A stretch of 64,000 nt of DNA from Rosa chinensis (lineage: Eukaryota > Streptophyta > Magnoliopsida > Rosales > Rosaceae): positions 62,700,397 to 62,764,396 of the forward strand of contig NC_037088.1 of the NCBI RefSeq assembly GCF_002994745.2. The letters are read 5' to 3'. Positions 14,201 to 25,004 of this stretch are shown here, piece after piece. Under the pieces are notes generated by a model. The model was not told the origin of the DNA. It saw only the letters and a list, made by a program, of their open reading frames with translations, and ran no database searches. Position 1 is the stretch's first letter, and each line of letters opens with the position of its first letter. The translations under genes were made by a program, and so were the position numbers.

Positions 14201-15005
14201 TCAATCTCAATTCAAGAATTAAATTCTAAGTTCACATTCTAGTAATTCTACATCATATAATTGACTCTTAATTAATAACATTCAAGGTAAGTTGGTAGAA
14301 CTTTGTTATATGTGAAATATTACTACGATTTGTATTATATGAAGGTGGAAATTAAGAAGAGACGTACAATATTGCAAAGTAGGTTGCCCTTTTATGTTTC
14401 CTTCTTTTGTATCGGAGCTTTTACTCTTGTCGCGTACCTTTCCTCCTCCGACGAAAGTACTTTGAACCCAAACAAACAAATCACCTTACGAGAAAAATTC
14501 AATTCTCCTCCCCTAAACAATCAAACCGAAAGACCAAAACAATGGGGTGGCCCTCCGGCCCCCTCGTCCATTTGTTTTTCAAAAACAAACAGCTAGCATC
14601 TAAGAAAAAAGTGTTGTTAGCATCCAAACACACCACAAACAGTTTCAGATCCTATCAAACTCAGCGTTTGAGTCTCCAACCAGAAAAGACAAACCACCAA
14701 AAAACTTTCGAAAATCCTCACGCGCCGCTGCTGTATCTGGGTCAGACATTTCCACTCCAAAACACTCTCTTCGAGTCTGACTCTCTTTCTTTAGTTTCTT
14801 AGTAGACCTATATGTAAAGCTCACAACACCCCACGAACTTAATTACATATTCACATCTCCATCTTCACCTTCTCCCTCCATTATTCCTCTATCCTCTGTC
14901 TCTCTGCAACTCACTACACTTCAATTATATCTCTCTCTTCTCTCTAGCAATTATCATTCCACTCACTCATCACTGCTCTCTTCAACATCTTGAATCTTCC
15001 TTCAC
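8208..15005. other. Long gene-poor interval between CPSF160 and the DUF668 gene
   Basis: No reading frame here has a recognisable domain or plausible splice continuation. The first 500 bases or so should hold the CPSF160 3' UTR. Then come a degenerate minisatellite (about 8.88-9.13 kb), poly-A runs near 9477-9493 and 9696-9710, and AT-rich DNA with many AGCTAGCT tracts (near 12010 and 13340). The last ~130 bases before the next ATG are CT-rich, as in many plant 5' leaders. Promoter elements or an unannotated non-coding RNA could lie here, but I see no direct sign of one. Confidence 0.6.
8880..9130. repeat. Degenerate minisatellite, unit about 30 bp
   Basis: Seven or more imperfect copies of a unit resembling GAGGCTAATGATGTCTATGC followed by TCATGCAAGC. 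Copies differ in length (about 27-43 bp) and sequence, so the array is old. It produces Met-rich frames on both strands that are not genes. Confidence 0.75.
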
Positions 15006-16469
15006 ATGGCACTCGAAACTCTGCTCCTCAGGGTTAAGACCGCCATCTCCCACAGCTTCGATGCAGTACGTCACACCTCCTCAACGCCGCACCACAACAC
15101 CGCAAAGCCGTCACGTAAATCAACAAACGTCGGCGTTTTGGCATTCGAGATCGCCGGCCTTATGTCGAAGCTCCTCCACCTCTGGCAGTCGTTATCCGAC
15201 AAAAACATGATCCGCCTCCACAACGAGTCCATAAATCTCGAAGGAGTCCGCAAAATCGTCTCAAACGATGACGCTTTCCTCCTCGGCCTCGCCTGCGCCG
15301 AGCTCGTCGAGAATCTTAGGTTTCTGGCCAAGTCCGTCGCTAGAATCAGCCACAAATGCAACGACGCCAATCTAAGAAGCTTTGACCGCTTGTTCAACGA
15401 TTTTGCCAACTCGGGCCGGGACCCTTACAACTGGGTCATCAACTCGAAAGATATGGAATCAAAGAACAACAAGAAGCTTGACAGGTACGTCAACCTCACG
15501 GCGCAGCTGTACAGAGAAATGGACGAGCTCTCCGCACTGGAAAGTTCATTGAGGAAGGCCTTCAGAAGCGAAGAGTACGACGCGTCGCTGAGCAAAGAGC
15601 AAAAGGTGTTGGATCTTCAGCAGAAGATAGTGTGGCAGAGACAGGAGATAAAGTATCTGAAAGACAGGTCTCTCTGGAATCGAAGCTTCGAGACTGTGAC
15701 TTGGATTCTGGCCAGGTCCATTTTCACTATTCTCGCAAGGACAAAGCTGGTGTTCGGCATAGGACAACCTTCTTCTTTGCCTCGCAGCCTCTCAGCTTCG
15801 GCCACTGTCCACCCATCTGATCAAGGTACGGCGTGTCGTTTCGTTTCGGGCCCATTGGTACGGGGCGCAAAACCACTAGAAGATTTTGATGAAGAGAGTA
15901 CTATTGTTAAAGAAGATTATTCTTCGGGTAACGGATTCTTCGAGTCCAACTCGAAGTTGCTAAAGCCGCCGCCCAGTACTCTAGGCGCAGCGGCTTTGGC
16001 GCTTCACTATGCGAATTTGATCATAGTCATGGAGAAGATGATCAAGTTTCCACAAATGGTTGGGGTTGATGCTAGGGATGATCTATATACTATGTTGCCG
16101 AGTAGTGTACGGTCGGCGTTACGAGCTCGGTTGAGAGGGGTGGGGTTCTCGGCGAGTGATCCGGTGCTTGCCGGAGAGTGGAGGGAGGCGTTGGGGAGGA
16201 TCCTGGGGTGGTTGTCACCGCTGGCGCATAATATGATAAAGTGGCAAAGTGAGAGGAGCTTTGAGCAACAAAATATGGTGCCCAAAACAAATGTGATGCT
16301 TTTGCAGACTTTGTTTTTTGCAAACAAGGACAAGACGGAAGCTGCCATAACTGAGCTGCTAGTGGGATTGAACTATATTTGCAGGTTTGAGAGGGAGATG
16401 ACGGCTAAGGCATTGTTTGAGTGCAACAATTCCATTAATGGGTTGCTTAATTTGCAGAGTTCTAGCTAG
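15006..16469 (+). CDS. DUF3475/DUF668 protein (PSK SIMULATOR family), intronless
   Basis: A single open frame of 487 residues. An N-terminal DUF3475 region (about residues 38-95, with VGVLAFEIAGLMSKLLHLW) is followed by a helical, possibly coiled-coil middle (about 165-225) and a DUF668 region from about 325 (LGAAALALHYANLIIVMEKM). Plant proteins with this pair of domains include PSI1, linked to phytosulfokine growth signalling, and intronless relatives such as At5g51670, which occupies the same place next to CPSF160 in Arabidopsis. The biochemical activity is unknown. The ATG is preceded by a CT-rich leader (14925-14950) and begins MALETLLLRVKTAI, as in relatives. The coding sequence is clearly more GC-rich than its surroundings. 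No signal peptide is obvious. Confidence 0.9.
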   Translation: MALETLLLRVKTAISHSFDAVRHTSSTPHHNTAKPSRKSTNVGVLAFEIAGLMSKLLHLWQSLSDKNMIRLHNESINLEGVRKIVSNDDAFLLGLACAELVENLRFLAKSVARISHKCNDANLRSFDRLFNDFANSGRDPYNWVINSKDMESKNNKKLDRYVNLTAQLYREMDELSALESSLRKAFRSEEYDASLSKEQKVLDLQQKIVWQRQEIKYLKDRSLWNRSFETVTWILARSIFTILARTKLVFGIGQPSSLPRSLSASATVHPSDQGTACRFVSGPLVRGAKPLEDFDEESTIVKEDYSSGNGFFESNSKLLKPPPSTLGAAALALHYANLIIVMEKMIKFPQMVGVDARDDLYTMLPSSVRSALRARLRGVGFSASDPVLAGEWREALGRILGWLSPLAHNMIKWQSERSFEQQNMVPKTNVMLLQTLFFANKDKTEAAITELLVGLNYICRFEREMTAKALFECNNSINGLLNLQSSS

Positions 16470-17127
16470 ACAATTAGGAAGACAAACATTTTTCTTTTTT
16501 GGAGCGTTTCACATTTTGGATTTCAGTTTTGATTTCTGAAATTTTATCATATCGTTGATTTTCAATTTGAACTGCGTTTCAGATCATTGAGAGGGTTTGT
16601 TTTGTATCTAACCCTTTTCTGTAAATCATAAATAAATAGATATAAATGTAAATGATTTGCTTCCTCAGAAATTTGCCAAGAAAAACAAGCAGGGACTTCT
16701 ATTATAATTCATGCATGATCTTCTACCCATAAAGAATTAGTCCAAATCATTTTAGATAATTAGTTGTTTGCCTTGTAGCATTTGGTTGTTTGGTTACAAG
16801 CAGTTATATGAGAATCTTGGAACACTATTGTATAGTTCTATCATTATTGTGGGGTAAGAGTGTCGGTTCTTTTTCAATTAAATTTCTAATCAGTTTATTA
16901 TAATAAGGTGGGTATTATAACCAGCATATGCACATTAATATAGAATGATCTGGTTAGTATAATAGAAGACACATAAAAAAATAATGCTCTAATCGGTCTA
17001 TATCTGATCATTATGATTGGTATTAGTTTATCATAGATCACAAGCCGATTTACAAAAGTTATTAATTGTTCATAATTTGAGAATAAACTAGAATGATGGA
17101 TCTACCATATTTGCTCTATGTTCTTTG

Positions 17128-17129
<2 letters not shown>

Positions 17130-17162
<33 letters not shown>
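17130..17162. repeat. TA microsatellite
   Basis: About 16 uninterrupted TA units abut a poly-T run at 17163-17178 that is the poly-A tail of the minus-strand LINE fragment next to it. Confidence 0.9.
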
Positions 17163-17177
<15 letters not shown>

Positions 17178-17510
17178 GAATTGGGGTCTTGAATCCAGCC
17201 TAACTGGAAGGCTCAATAAATTTTGCTGCACCGAGGGGGGAACGTAATACTTGAATCCCGAGCAATCATAGTAGCGTTACAATTACCCTCATAAAGAATA
17301 TCCTGTATAAAAGCAAGAGCCTCATCTAAACAAAGATCCAAAACATGATCTAAACTAGTAAAATGTGCCAACCTATTCGCTACACTATTTACTTCACGAT
17401 AAACATGTCGAATTTTAATCAAATCAAAAGCATGTCATTAATCCTTACAATCATCTAAAATTCGACTAACCTCACAGTTATCCTCCACTTATTGAGAGCA
17501 GTAGCTTCTG
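17163..17510 (-). mobile_element. LINE (non-LTR retrotransposon) 3' fragment with RNase H-like tail, decayed
   Basis: Read on the minus strand, the fragment encodes the C-terminus of a plant LINE ORF2, including IRHVYREVNSVANRLAHF, the end of the RNase H-like domain, then ALAFIQDILYEGN. Stop codons interrupt the upstream part (EVSRILDDCKD then stops). The minus-strand 3' end carries a poly-A tail, visible as poly-T at 17163-17178. It shares the GAAxxxAGCCxxxxTGGxAGGCTC tail motif with the copy at 31.46-31.76 kb, so both belong to one family. Strongly 5'-truncated and inactive. Confidence 0.75.
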
Positions 17511-18654
17511 ACTATTAATCTTACGTACATATCTTGGCTAGCTCCTGCAAATGCCAATGCCAATGGGACACTTGAACTAATTAGGTAATGGGAATCAACT
17601 TAACCATCATTTAGATTCCCACTCAAACACCAGATTAATCTATTGCCGAAAAAAGAAACATCAGATTAAATTATCTTAGCTTTATTGTGACATTTTTATG
17701 TATTCGTCATTATTTTTAATAACAATTTCAACTATCTAAAATTTCTTTTATGTGGCCTTCAAAAAAAAAAAAAAATTTATTTTATGTGTTTTGGGCCCAG
17801 CAAATACCATAGAATAGGTTGATGCAGTTGATCAATCATGTAAATCCAGAAGGTCCTTCATGATCACCTGAGTATGTATAAACTAACCACTCGCATGTGA
17901 ACATGTGAGAAGCTGATCAGCCTGAGTCCCTTGCCTTTCGGCAGGCCTGTATAGCCATGCCAGTACTAAAAACCAAACAGATAGACAACAAGAGTATCGT
18001 GAGGATTATAAACAGATAACAAGTCTTTTGTTCCTGTCCAGTATAGTATTCCGGCCAGTTGTTTATTTTATAGTTTCAACAACTTTTTCTCTCTGAATTT
18101 GTTATCACATTACCGTTTATCGTTTATGTGATCTCTACGGTAGAACTGATTAGATTTTAGAATACAACAAGCGAACACATGAAAATTATAATATGGCTTC
18201 CGTCATGATACAGCTAAACGAGTGTTAAATTCTTTGATTTTTTTTTTTTTTTGGAAAGGGGTGCAACACAAATTCTTTGAATTTTAGTGGTGAGATGGGT
18301 TAGAAATTACCGAATAAGTTAGTAGTACTAGACTAAAAACACTACTTTTTAACGTTAATCTTGGGCCCAATTGTATTTTGGGCATTCATACAAATAGGAA
18401 GAGAGCAATCTGCCGAGATGTGGAGGTGCGTGGTTTCACTCTCTACTCTAATTACCATCGTTTCATAAGTTACATGAAAGTCAAGTCTTCTCAGAGGTCA
18501 CCATGAAAAGCACTTGAGATCTTAGTTCATCGATATTGTAACGTCAAGTCTCTCAGATCACAATACAGACATACCTGCCTTGTTCCGATCCGATTCCGCT
18601 TAAATCCCAACAAATCCAAAATTGAAGCAAAGAGTGCACAAATATAATCAGATT

Positions 18655-18822
18655 TGCTCACCAAGGGACAGTTTTAAGGGACTATAAGAGACAAATGCAT
18701 CACAACCACATGTATTAAATATAAAAGCAGAAAGTATAACAACTTAAAACTGTGCATTTATTTTCAGCGGTCAGATTTACTTGTCCCTCACTGCCCCTTA
18801 AAAATCGTCCCTTATGTGAGCA
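18655..18822. mobile_element. Small inverted-repeat element (MITE-like), 168 bp
   Basis: The left end TGCTCACCAAGGGACAGTTT is matched in reverse complement at the right end (TGCTCACATAAGGGACGATT), continuing through TTTTAAGGG on both arms. Weaker complementarity runs further inward, so most of the element could fold back. No clear target duplication was found, so the superfamily is unassigned. Confidence 0.6.
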
Positions 18823-19151
18823 TGCCTTCTAGTTTTAGTTCATGATCATTCATGCATAGAGAGATAAAAACTGAAACATAATGAAAAGTATTGGATCCAA
18901 GAAGCACTTACATGGAAGTTTATACTGATCACTGAACAACCACTCTTCTGGCCAAACGTAGCTTTGCACTTTCCTAGAAGTCACTGAAATGAACACCACA
19001 CAACATAAACAGCAAGTAAATGCAATTTATCTACAATAATTGAAGACTAGTGTTTCACCCGGCGACACCAAAGTTATTGTTTTACCATGTCTAAGTTAAC
19101 ATGAAATTTTTTAACATTACCGTGAACGATTTCTATTTCTATATTCTTTAA

Positions 19152-19700
19152 TCTATACTATTATTAAGAGAAGAGAGTTTGTTAGCCAAGATCTAGAATT
19201 TTGACAGAAAAGACCCTAGAAGATTAATCAACTTTGAGAATTAATTAAATTAGAAGAATAATTAAGACATTTACAAAATATATTTTTATTAAAAAAATAA
19301 ACAAAAAAAAGTATCTACTGTTTAAGAAAAACTAAAATTGGGAGAAAATTGAGTGTAAGTATCTAGGTACTTTCATTGATAATAGGGGCTCTCTTTATGT
19401 AAAGGGTTATAAGACATTGAATCAGAGTTGTATAAGGAAAGATAATTTTACAATTAATCGGATATTTATGAATATCTCAAAGAATATCTCTAATTCAAAA
19501 CCCTATTACAACTAGGTCAAGTAACCTAGAGTTTGGGCCAGACACATATTCTGGATTTATTTGAACATTTACAACCCACTTTTCTCTCCCCATTATATTT
19601 TCTTTGCAATAATTAACTCTTTTCTTTTTTATTTTCTAAAGAAAAAAATAATAATAAGTTGCACATGCAGAGCATGTGTGAAGTCATGAAGAAATGCTAG
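19152..19700 (+). mobile_element. Probable non-autonomous Helitron, 549 bp
   Basis: The left end begins TCTATACTATTATTAAGAG, the 5' pattern of plant Helitrons. The right end is CTAG, preceded by a perfect 7-bp hairpin (CACATGC-AGA-GCATGTG, 19662-19678). The element sits between A (19151) and T (19701) with no target duplication, as expected for Helitrons. The stem-to-CTAG spacing (18 nt) is a little longer than usual. The interior around 19350-19560 resembles part of a Ty1-copia LTR, which may be a nested or captured fragment. No Rep/helicase is encoded. Confidence 0.55.
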
Positions 19701-20660
19701 TATGAAATTGAAAGAGCAATTATCTTTTTCTTTTTTTGCGTAAACTTTTCAAAAGATGGAATTTGCAAAAGGTCAAAATTGCGGATACTACATTAACCCT
19801 TAACTTTGTGTTACTTGAGCTATAAAGGTCATAAACAATTTCAGTTTTATTTTGAGAATACATAAACAAATTCAGTTGATCATATGCAAAAAAGGAGTTT
19901 TGAATTTTTACAGTAAGACAAGTTCACCAAATGAGAACTATTTCTATTGATCATCATTACAGTTCAAACAGCATATGTACTTTTTAAAAGTAATACAAGA
20001 GCGATGAGTAGTTGCACGTTATCTGCTTTTAATTATTTATTTACATTTATAACTGCAATCACATTGCACATACAATGTGTGTAATCTATCTAGTTAAGTG
20101 AACAACATAGTCCAAATGCATGCAAGCATTGCTGCATTAGGGAAATTAAACAAAAGGTAATGGCAGGTTGAACCATATGGCATTTAAGTGACTAACTAAT
20201 GCAGGTTATGCAGCTTGTAATGAACTTAACGGCATCTTGCATATGATATGGTCATATAGATAGTGAAGCCCCGCGTCTATTGCTTCTTTTTTTTTTTTTG
20301 TCAACTCTATTGCTTCTTCTTTGACATGCATAAGATTGTAGTCATTGTACCGCAGAAAGGGCGGACCTAGAAATTTCGACGAGTAAAATAAATACTTCTT
20401 CCTAGACAACTTACAGTAAAAAGGGTTTACCACTAAATTTTCATCTTTTGGAACCCTAAATTATGACTCTAGATACAAAATCTTCATTGTTTTAAACGAT
20501 GTTTTGAAATGGTTCAAATGCTTCGACCGTGAAAGACACTCAATCTGCTAAAGAAGGTTTATGTTTTCTTTTTCATCTGTTGAACAATCTTTGAGTGTCA
20601 TTTGAGCTAGTCAATGTTATTCCAAGATATAGGACAAGAAGATCTCAATGTTACTACACA

Positions 20661-20669
20661 TAAATATTA
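20661..20669. repeat. Left target site duplication of the 1290-bp Mutator-like element
   Basis: TAAATATTA, identical to the right-hand copy directly after the element. Confidence 0.88.
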
Positions 20670-21959
20670 GGGTTAAATACTGTTTAGTCCCTATACTTTA
20701 CCTCTCTCATCGTTTCAATCCCTGATATTTTAATTTAATCTAAAAACTCCATAACCTCACAATTTCCCTCCAATAGGTCCCTTTCGCGTCAAATTAGAAG
20801 TTGGTCTTGGGTGAAATGTCCAATATACCCCTCTGTTATTTCTTTTTTCTTTTTTTTCTTTTTTTTCTTTTTTTCCTTTTTAATTTCTTTCTTTTCTTTT
20901 TTCTTGTACCTTTTTAATTTCTTTTTTGCTTTTTCTTCTTTTTTTCTTGTTCCTTTTTAATTTCTTTTTTGCTTTTTCTTCTTTTTTTCTTGTTCCTTTT
21001 TAATTTCTTTTTTCCTTTTTTTTTTCTTTTCATTCTGCCTACTTTCTCCTTCCTCAACCCACCAATCCCATTCTGATCAAACTCCACAACCCATCTGTTT
21101 CTCTCCCCAAATTGAAACCAAACCCAGCAAAGACCTAGCTTGGCGGTGTATAGATGGACATTGACCACAAGCAAGAGGTTAGGAGCTGATCGATCACTTA
21201 TTCACCTTCTCTGAAGTCATCTCCCTCTGTTGTCTCTTAGCGGATCTGCCCTCATCTCCATCGTCGCCGACGCCATCTCTCAAACATAAGCAGATCCCAA
21301 TCAGCTCGGAAATTCGCCGCTCAACAACTCCCCTCTTGTTTTCACAGCCTACTTCTCTCTCTCCCACTCAAATCCCACTTTCTCTCTCCACATCAGGCCT
21401 CAATTTGAAAACTTTTCACTGAAAACTATCATTTTTTCAAACTCTGAGGTTTTTGGGTCTTGCTCAATATGGTGATTTGGATTTTGGGTCTGGTTGAAAT
21501 GGTGGTTTTTGATGTCCAAGTTGACCAAAACCAGAAGTGAAGAAGAAGAATAGTAATGGAAAAGAAAAATGGCCGCCGGCGTGGAGAACAATAATTGGGG
21601 TTTCGGGTCGATCTGGATTGGTTCGCCGACGTGACACTACTGAGGCAGCAAGATATGATGATGATTAAAAAGGAAAAAGAAAAAAGAAAAAAGGAAAAAA
21701 AGAAAAAAAGGAAAAAAGAAATTACAAAGGAAAAAGAAAAAGAAAAAAAGAAAATTAAATAGGAAAAAAGGAAAAAAAGGAAAAAAAAAAAAACAAAGGG
21801 GTATATTTGATATGTCACCCAAGGCCAACTCCTAATTTGACGTGAAAGAGACTTATTAGAGGGAAATTGTGAGATCAAAGAGTTATTAGATTAAATTAGA
21901 ATGTCAGGGACTGAAACGATGAGAGAGGCAAAGTACATGGACTAAACAGTATTTAACCC
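20670..21959. mobile_element. Non-autonomous Mutator-like element with long TIRs and 9-bp TSD, 1290 bp
   Basis: The ends are GGGTTAAATACTGTTTAGTC and its reverse complement. The terminal inverted repeats extend about 170 bp each (20670-20841 and about 21790-21959) with roughly 85-88 percent identity by eye. The 9-bp sequence TAAATATTA occurs exactly at both flanks (20661-20669 and 21960-21968), the hallmark of Mutator insertion. Inside the arms lie T-rich (20842-21030) and A/G-rich (21665-21795) tracts that are themselves complementary. The centre (about 21040-21650) has a more balanced composition and could be captured host sequence. No transposase is present. Confidence 0.88.
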
Positions 21960-21968
21960 TAAATATTA
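21960..21968. repeat. Right target site duplication of the 1290-bp Mutator-like element
   Basis: TAAATATTA, a direct repeat of the left flank; nine bases with no mismatch. Confidence 0.88.
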
Positions 21969-22469
21969 TAAGACGATACCCTGTAATAATCTTTGCTTGT
22001 TAATGGCCAGAAAATAGAGTTCCTAATTTCCCTCGGAAGAGAATGAAAACCTTCAATACAGTGACCACGAGCTTTTGAAGCTTTGAATAAAACACATAAA
22101 AAAAACAGAAATGCGAAGAACTAAATCCCCTGCTAATTGCTCTGTCTCTAGTCTCTACTAATCTTATTCCTTGAGTTATAATGTCGATAAACATGTGTGT
22201 ATCTAATCTGGGAAAGTGTGTGCCAGAAATTTTTGACAGAGTGACAGACATTCATCTTGCTGAAATAAGGAATAAAAGACATTCAAATGATAAAATACAG
22301 AAATCAACACATCGTCAGCAAATCAACAACTGCAGAAAGAAGAAATTCAATTGAAGAAAAGATTGCAAACACTATAAATAAAGTTACCAATATCATATTA
22401 TCCTCTCTCTTAATTTGTCAATACCATGCATCGATTTTCTATAACTGGTCTGATTATCTAAGGTTCATT

Positions 22470-22907
22470 CTAAACCCTATACTTTAACTTGTCAGCCTGG
22501 CAAATTGGGTTTTGCTTGGCCAAAAGCTCTCGTCCAGGTTTCTTGTAATTCACACTACATGAGTGGTAAGGATACTTATGCTTCGTACAAAACATTCCAC
22601 CACAGCGACATTTTAACGTCATCATTTCCACCAGGTTAAGTTTCTTGTTGCAGCTCTCGTTCTGGCACTTATTCTTTGTCGCACCACATGGCTGATCAGT
22701 AGTTGTAGCAGTTGACAACGACTCGCTAGCAGAAACAGTGACGTCTAGGGTTTTTTTCACTGAAGCCACCACGGCCGGCGCTGCAGTAGGCTTAGCAAGA
22801 AGCTGTTCTTTCAGATACTCTGTGTAGCACTTTGAGCACATATTCTTGTTTGCCGAAGTCCCAAAGAAACCGCAACCTTTGACACACAGTGGTGAAGGAC
22901 AGTCCAT
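22470..22907 (-). CDS. A20/AN1 zinc-finger stress-associated protein (SAP)
   Basis: Intronless, 145 residues, the usual size and architecture of plant SAPs, which act in stress responses and bind ubiquitin or act as E3 ligases. The A20 finger has cysteines at 8, 12, 24 and 27 (C-x3-C-x11-C-x2-C), canonical. The AN1 finger is recognisable (KCRCGGMFCTKHKYPYHSC) but its spacing departs from consensus: C81-x4-C86-x13-C100-x1-C102-x4-C107-x2-H110-x4-H115-x1-C117, where C-x2-C, x9-12 and H-x5-H are usual. All eight AN1 ligands remain. The start is the ATG just before the A20 finger. A TATA-like sequence lies about 120 bases upstream. It sits alone between transposon-rich DNA and the DUF688-like gene and is not part of the Arabidopsis block as I remember it, so it may have moved in. 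Confidence 0.9.
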   Translation of the reverse strand: MDCPSPLCVKGCGFFGTSANKNMCSKCYTEYLKEQLLAKPTAAPAVVASVKKTLDVTVSASESLSTATTTDQPCGATKNKCQNESCNKKLNLVEMMTLKCRCGGMFCTKHKYPYHSCSVNYKKPGRELLAKQNPICQADKLKYRV

Positions 22908-23027
22908 GTTTGTTGGCGAGTCCGTACTTTTGCTTCTGAATTGATTCTCCTTCTTCTTTGATCTTCGTTCGTAACTTTAAAGAGCACGTACAAAATTTCT
23001 TGGAGACTTGATGTGGGGTGTGAGCAA

Positions 23028-23036
23028 TTTATATAG
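23028..23036 (-). promoter_or_regulatory. TATA-box candidate for the SAP gene
   Basis: The minus strand reads CCTATATAAATTG, 120-130 bases upstream of the SAP ATG and in the correct orientation. Confidence 0.5.
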
Positions 23037-23940
23037 GCAAGGGTGGATCGTAGTGTAAGATTTGGATAAGGACGTACTATTTCATGATCCTATAAGGATT
23101 GGGTAAGAAGTCCTAAACGCTTCTCTCCTTTCTCTTGGTCGGTGGATTTATGCTGATTCCTAACCAAGTTTGGAAATGAATCAAAATTAAAGAAACCCTT
23201 GAACAATCCAGAACAATCTCAGTAGTTATCACTTGAAAGTCATATAATTAAGAAAGATCGATGGATTTGTAAACAAATAATGAAGAAGGCAGAAAAATAA
23301 ATTGAAGTTTAATCAAACTTGTTTTACCAACTACACTAATTCAATTTGTAATAAGCTAATGGCATTTAACTTAGCAGTAGTACTCTAGTTTGGAAAGGTT
23401 TCCTAGGTCGGTGCACGTGGTTATACATGGATTCCTGACCATTTTAGGAAATTATTTGAAAAACTATAAGTCAAAATAAGATGTAAAATGATCCGGTGTT
23501 CTAGTCGAGCGTAACAATCCAGAAGTTTCAATATACATGCAATGCAAGTTATTACAAATTTATAATATTCATACATGAGATGTAGTCGTTTCTATGGGAC
23601 TACTTGAGAAATACGACCCATTGATGTATTGGTTGTAAAAGTCGAATGAACTCTAACTCGGTAGCAAATCTAGTGAACAAATCCACAAGAACTTATGGGA
23701 GTTAGTAGTTTGTCTCTTAGTTGCTGTGAAGGACTCTAATTGTTGACACAAGATTATGAAACTACAAAATTGCAGTAGTGAGGAAGAAGAGCAGGTGTGC
23801 CTAATCTAGTAGATTAGGCGAAAGATGTTACAGTCAGCGAAAAAAATATTAGTTGAAGTTTCTAACCCAACCACATATTCACAATATAAGCAAACACTGC
23901 AAACCTATTTACGTTGCATCTGCTAGTAGAGAAGCAAGTT
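23037..23940. other. Intergenic DNA between divergent SAP and DUF688-like genes
   Basis: AT-rich DNA with no supported gene. It must hold the promoters of two divergently transcribed genes. An in-frame ATG at 23914 precedes the preferred DUF688-like start by nine codons and is a possible alternative start. Confidence 0.6.
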
Positions 23941-25004
23941 ATGGCAACCTTCAACAAGAAGCAGGTAAGGGTACCACCTTCAGTACCATTTCTTTGGGAA
24001 GAAATGCCAGGAATACCAAAAAAAGACTGGAAACCAACTGTTTCTTCAAACAGTGCAGCTCCAACCCCTCCAGTCAAGCTTATTGCATCGGTCCCGTTCA
24101 TATGGGAAGAAAAGCCAGGAACGCCACTACCGTATTTCGCGGAATCGTCATCAGAATCAGCAATGCCTAAACCCATGATGCTCATCACTTACCCATCACC
24201 TCCAATATGCTCCCAGCACAATGATCATGGCGCTGAAGATTACAGTGATGGCAGTAATGAAAATGATGATGGAGAAGATGATATACAAAGTGTGTTCAAA
24301 CTGGACATGGAAGCATTTGATTTTGAAACAGATGATTCATTTAGCTCGGCTCCTTCTCTCCTAGCAAACTGTCTTGTTTCATCATTGGCAATTTCCACTG
24401 CTGTTCCAGCGCCAGAAGATAAGAGTGATCAGACAGAGACAGACACACCTTCCTCACCATTGTCAGAAGCAGGCAGCAGTACAAGCAGTTATGCAACTGG
24501 AGCTTCGAGCCTGGTGGGTGGTGCTTTTTTGGAATGCCTTTTTCCACTGCTTCCTGCCAAAGCTGGATTTCTTGAAAAGGTTGGCCAATCAGACAACCAC
24601 ACAACTCCACAAGGATCAAAGACTAAATACTTTGATCGTGAATTTAATGGTAGCGTCATTCTGAGGCCAAGAACACTCGGAGAGCTGATACTGATGAGCC
24701 GAAAGAGTAGTTACAGGAGGAAAGCTGTTCAAATGAGGAAACAGAATCTATCAAAGGTAAACTCCATCCTTGCATCTACTTTTTCACCTTCTTTGTTTCC
24801 TCAACATATATTTAGTTGCCAAGCTACTACAGCAGTACATGAACTCTAGGTAGGATTTTATAAACACCAGTATCTTGCCTAAATGAACCAATGCAGGAAC
24901 TCATGATGAAGAATGCTTACGGATGCTGCATCTTTGGAACTGGCAGCAAGATGATAGAAGGATTACATAGCAAGAGGAAGAACTGGCTTAGACTTCTGAT
25001 GTGA
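23941..25004 (+). CDS. DUF688-like protein, two exons
   Basis: Exons 23941-24756 and 24897-25004, joined in frame (AAG then GAA), encode about 307 residues. Two copies of the DUF688-type motif are seen near the N-terminus: VPPSVPFLWEEMPGIPK (about 9-25) and ASVPFIWEEKPGTP (about 51-64). An acidic Ser-rich middle follows, then a conserved basic C-terminal part with RPRTLGELILMSRKSSYRR, then KNAYGCCIFGTGSK in exon 2. This looks like a nuclear or cytosolic regulatory protein; the function of the family is not known to me. It stands where I remember Arabidopsis At5g51680 (annotated as hydroxyproline-rich), between the DUF668 gene and ACS12. It ends about 300 bases from the end of the convergent aminotransferase gene. 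An alternative start nine codons upstream would add MHLLVEKQV. Confidence 0.8.

Larger units (their letters stand above)
16470..22469. other. Transposon-rich gap between the DUF668 and SAP genes
   Basis: No host gene was found. The first ~250 bases probably include the DUF668 3' UTR. The remainder holds a TA microsatellite, a LINE 3' end, a small inverted-repeat element, a probable Helitron and a Mutator-like element (each listed separately). Intervening DNA is AT-rich. Reading frames at 20206-20433, 20914-21174 and 21400-21878 arise from low-complexity tracts or transposon sequence. Confidence 0.7.

Noticed and set aside
14303..14802. Overlapping plus-strand frames of 97 and 131 residues before the DUF668 gene
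   Set aside because: No similarity recognised; compositionally like leader or promoter DNA, and two frames overlap with no codon preference.
20914..21174. Lys-rich minus-strand frame of 86 residues
   Set aside because: Low-complexity A/G translation from the left arm of the same element.
21429..21878. 149-residue Phe-rich minus-strand frame
   Set aside because: It is translation of the T-rich inner arm of the 1290-bp Mutator-like element; no membrane protein is implied.
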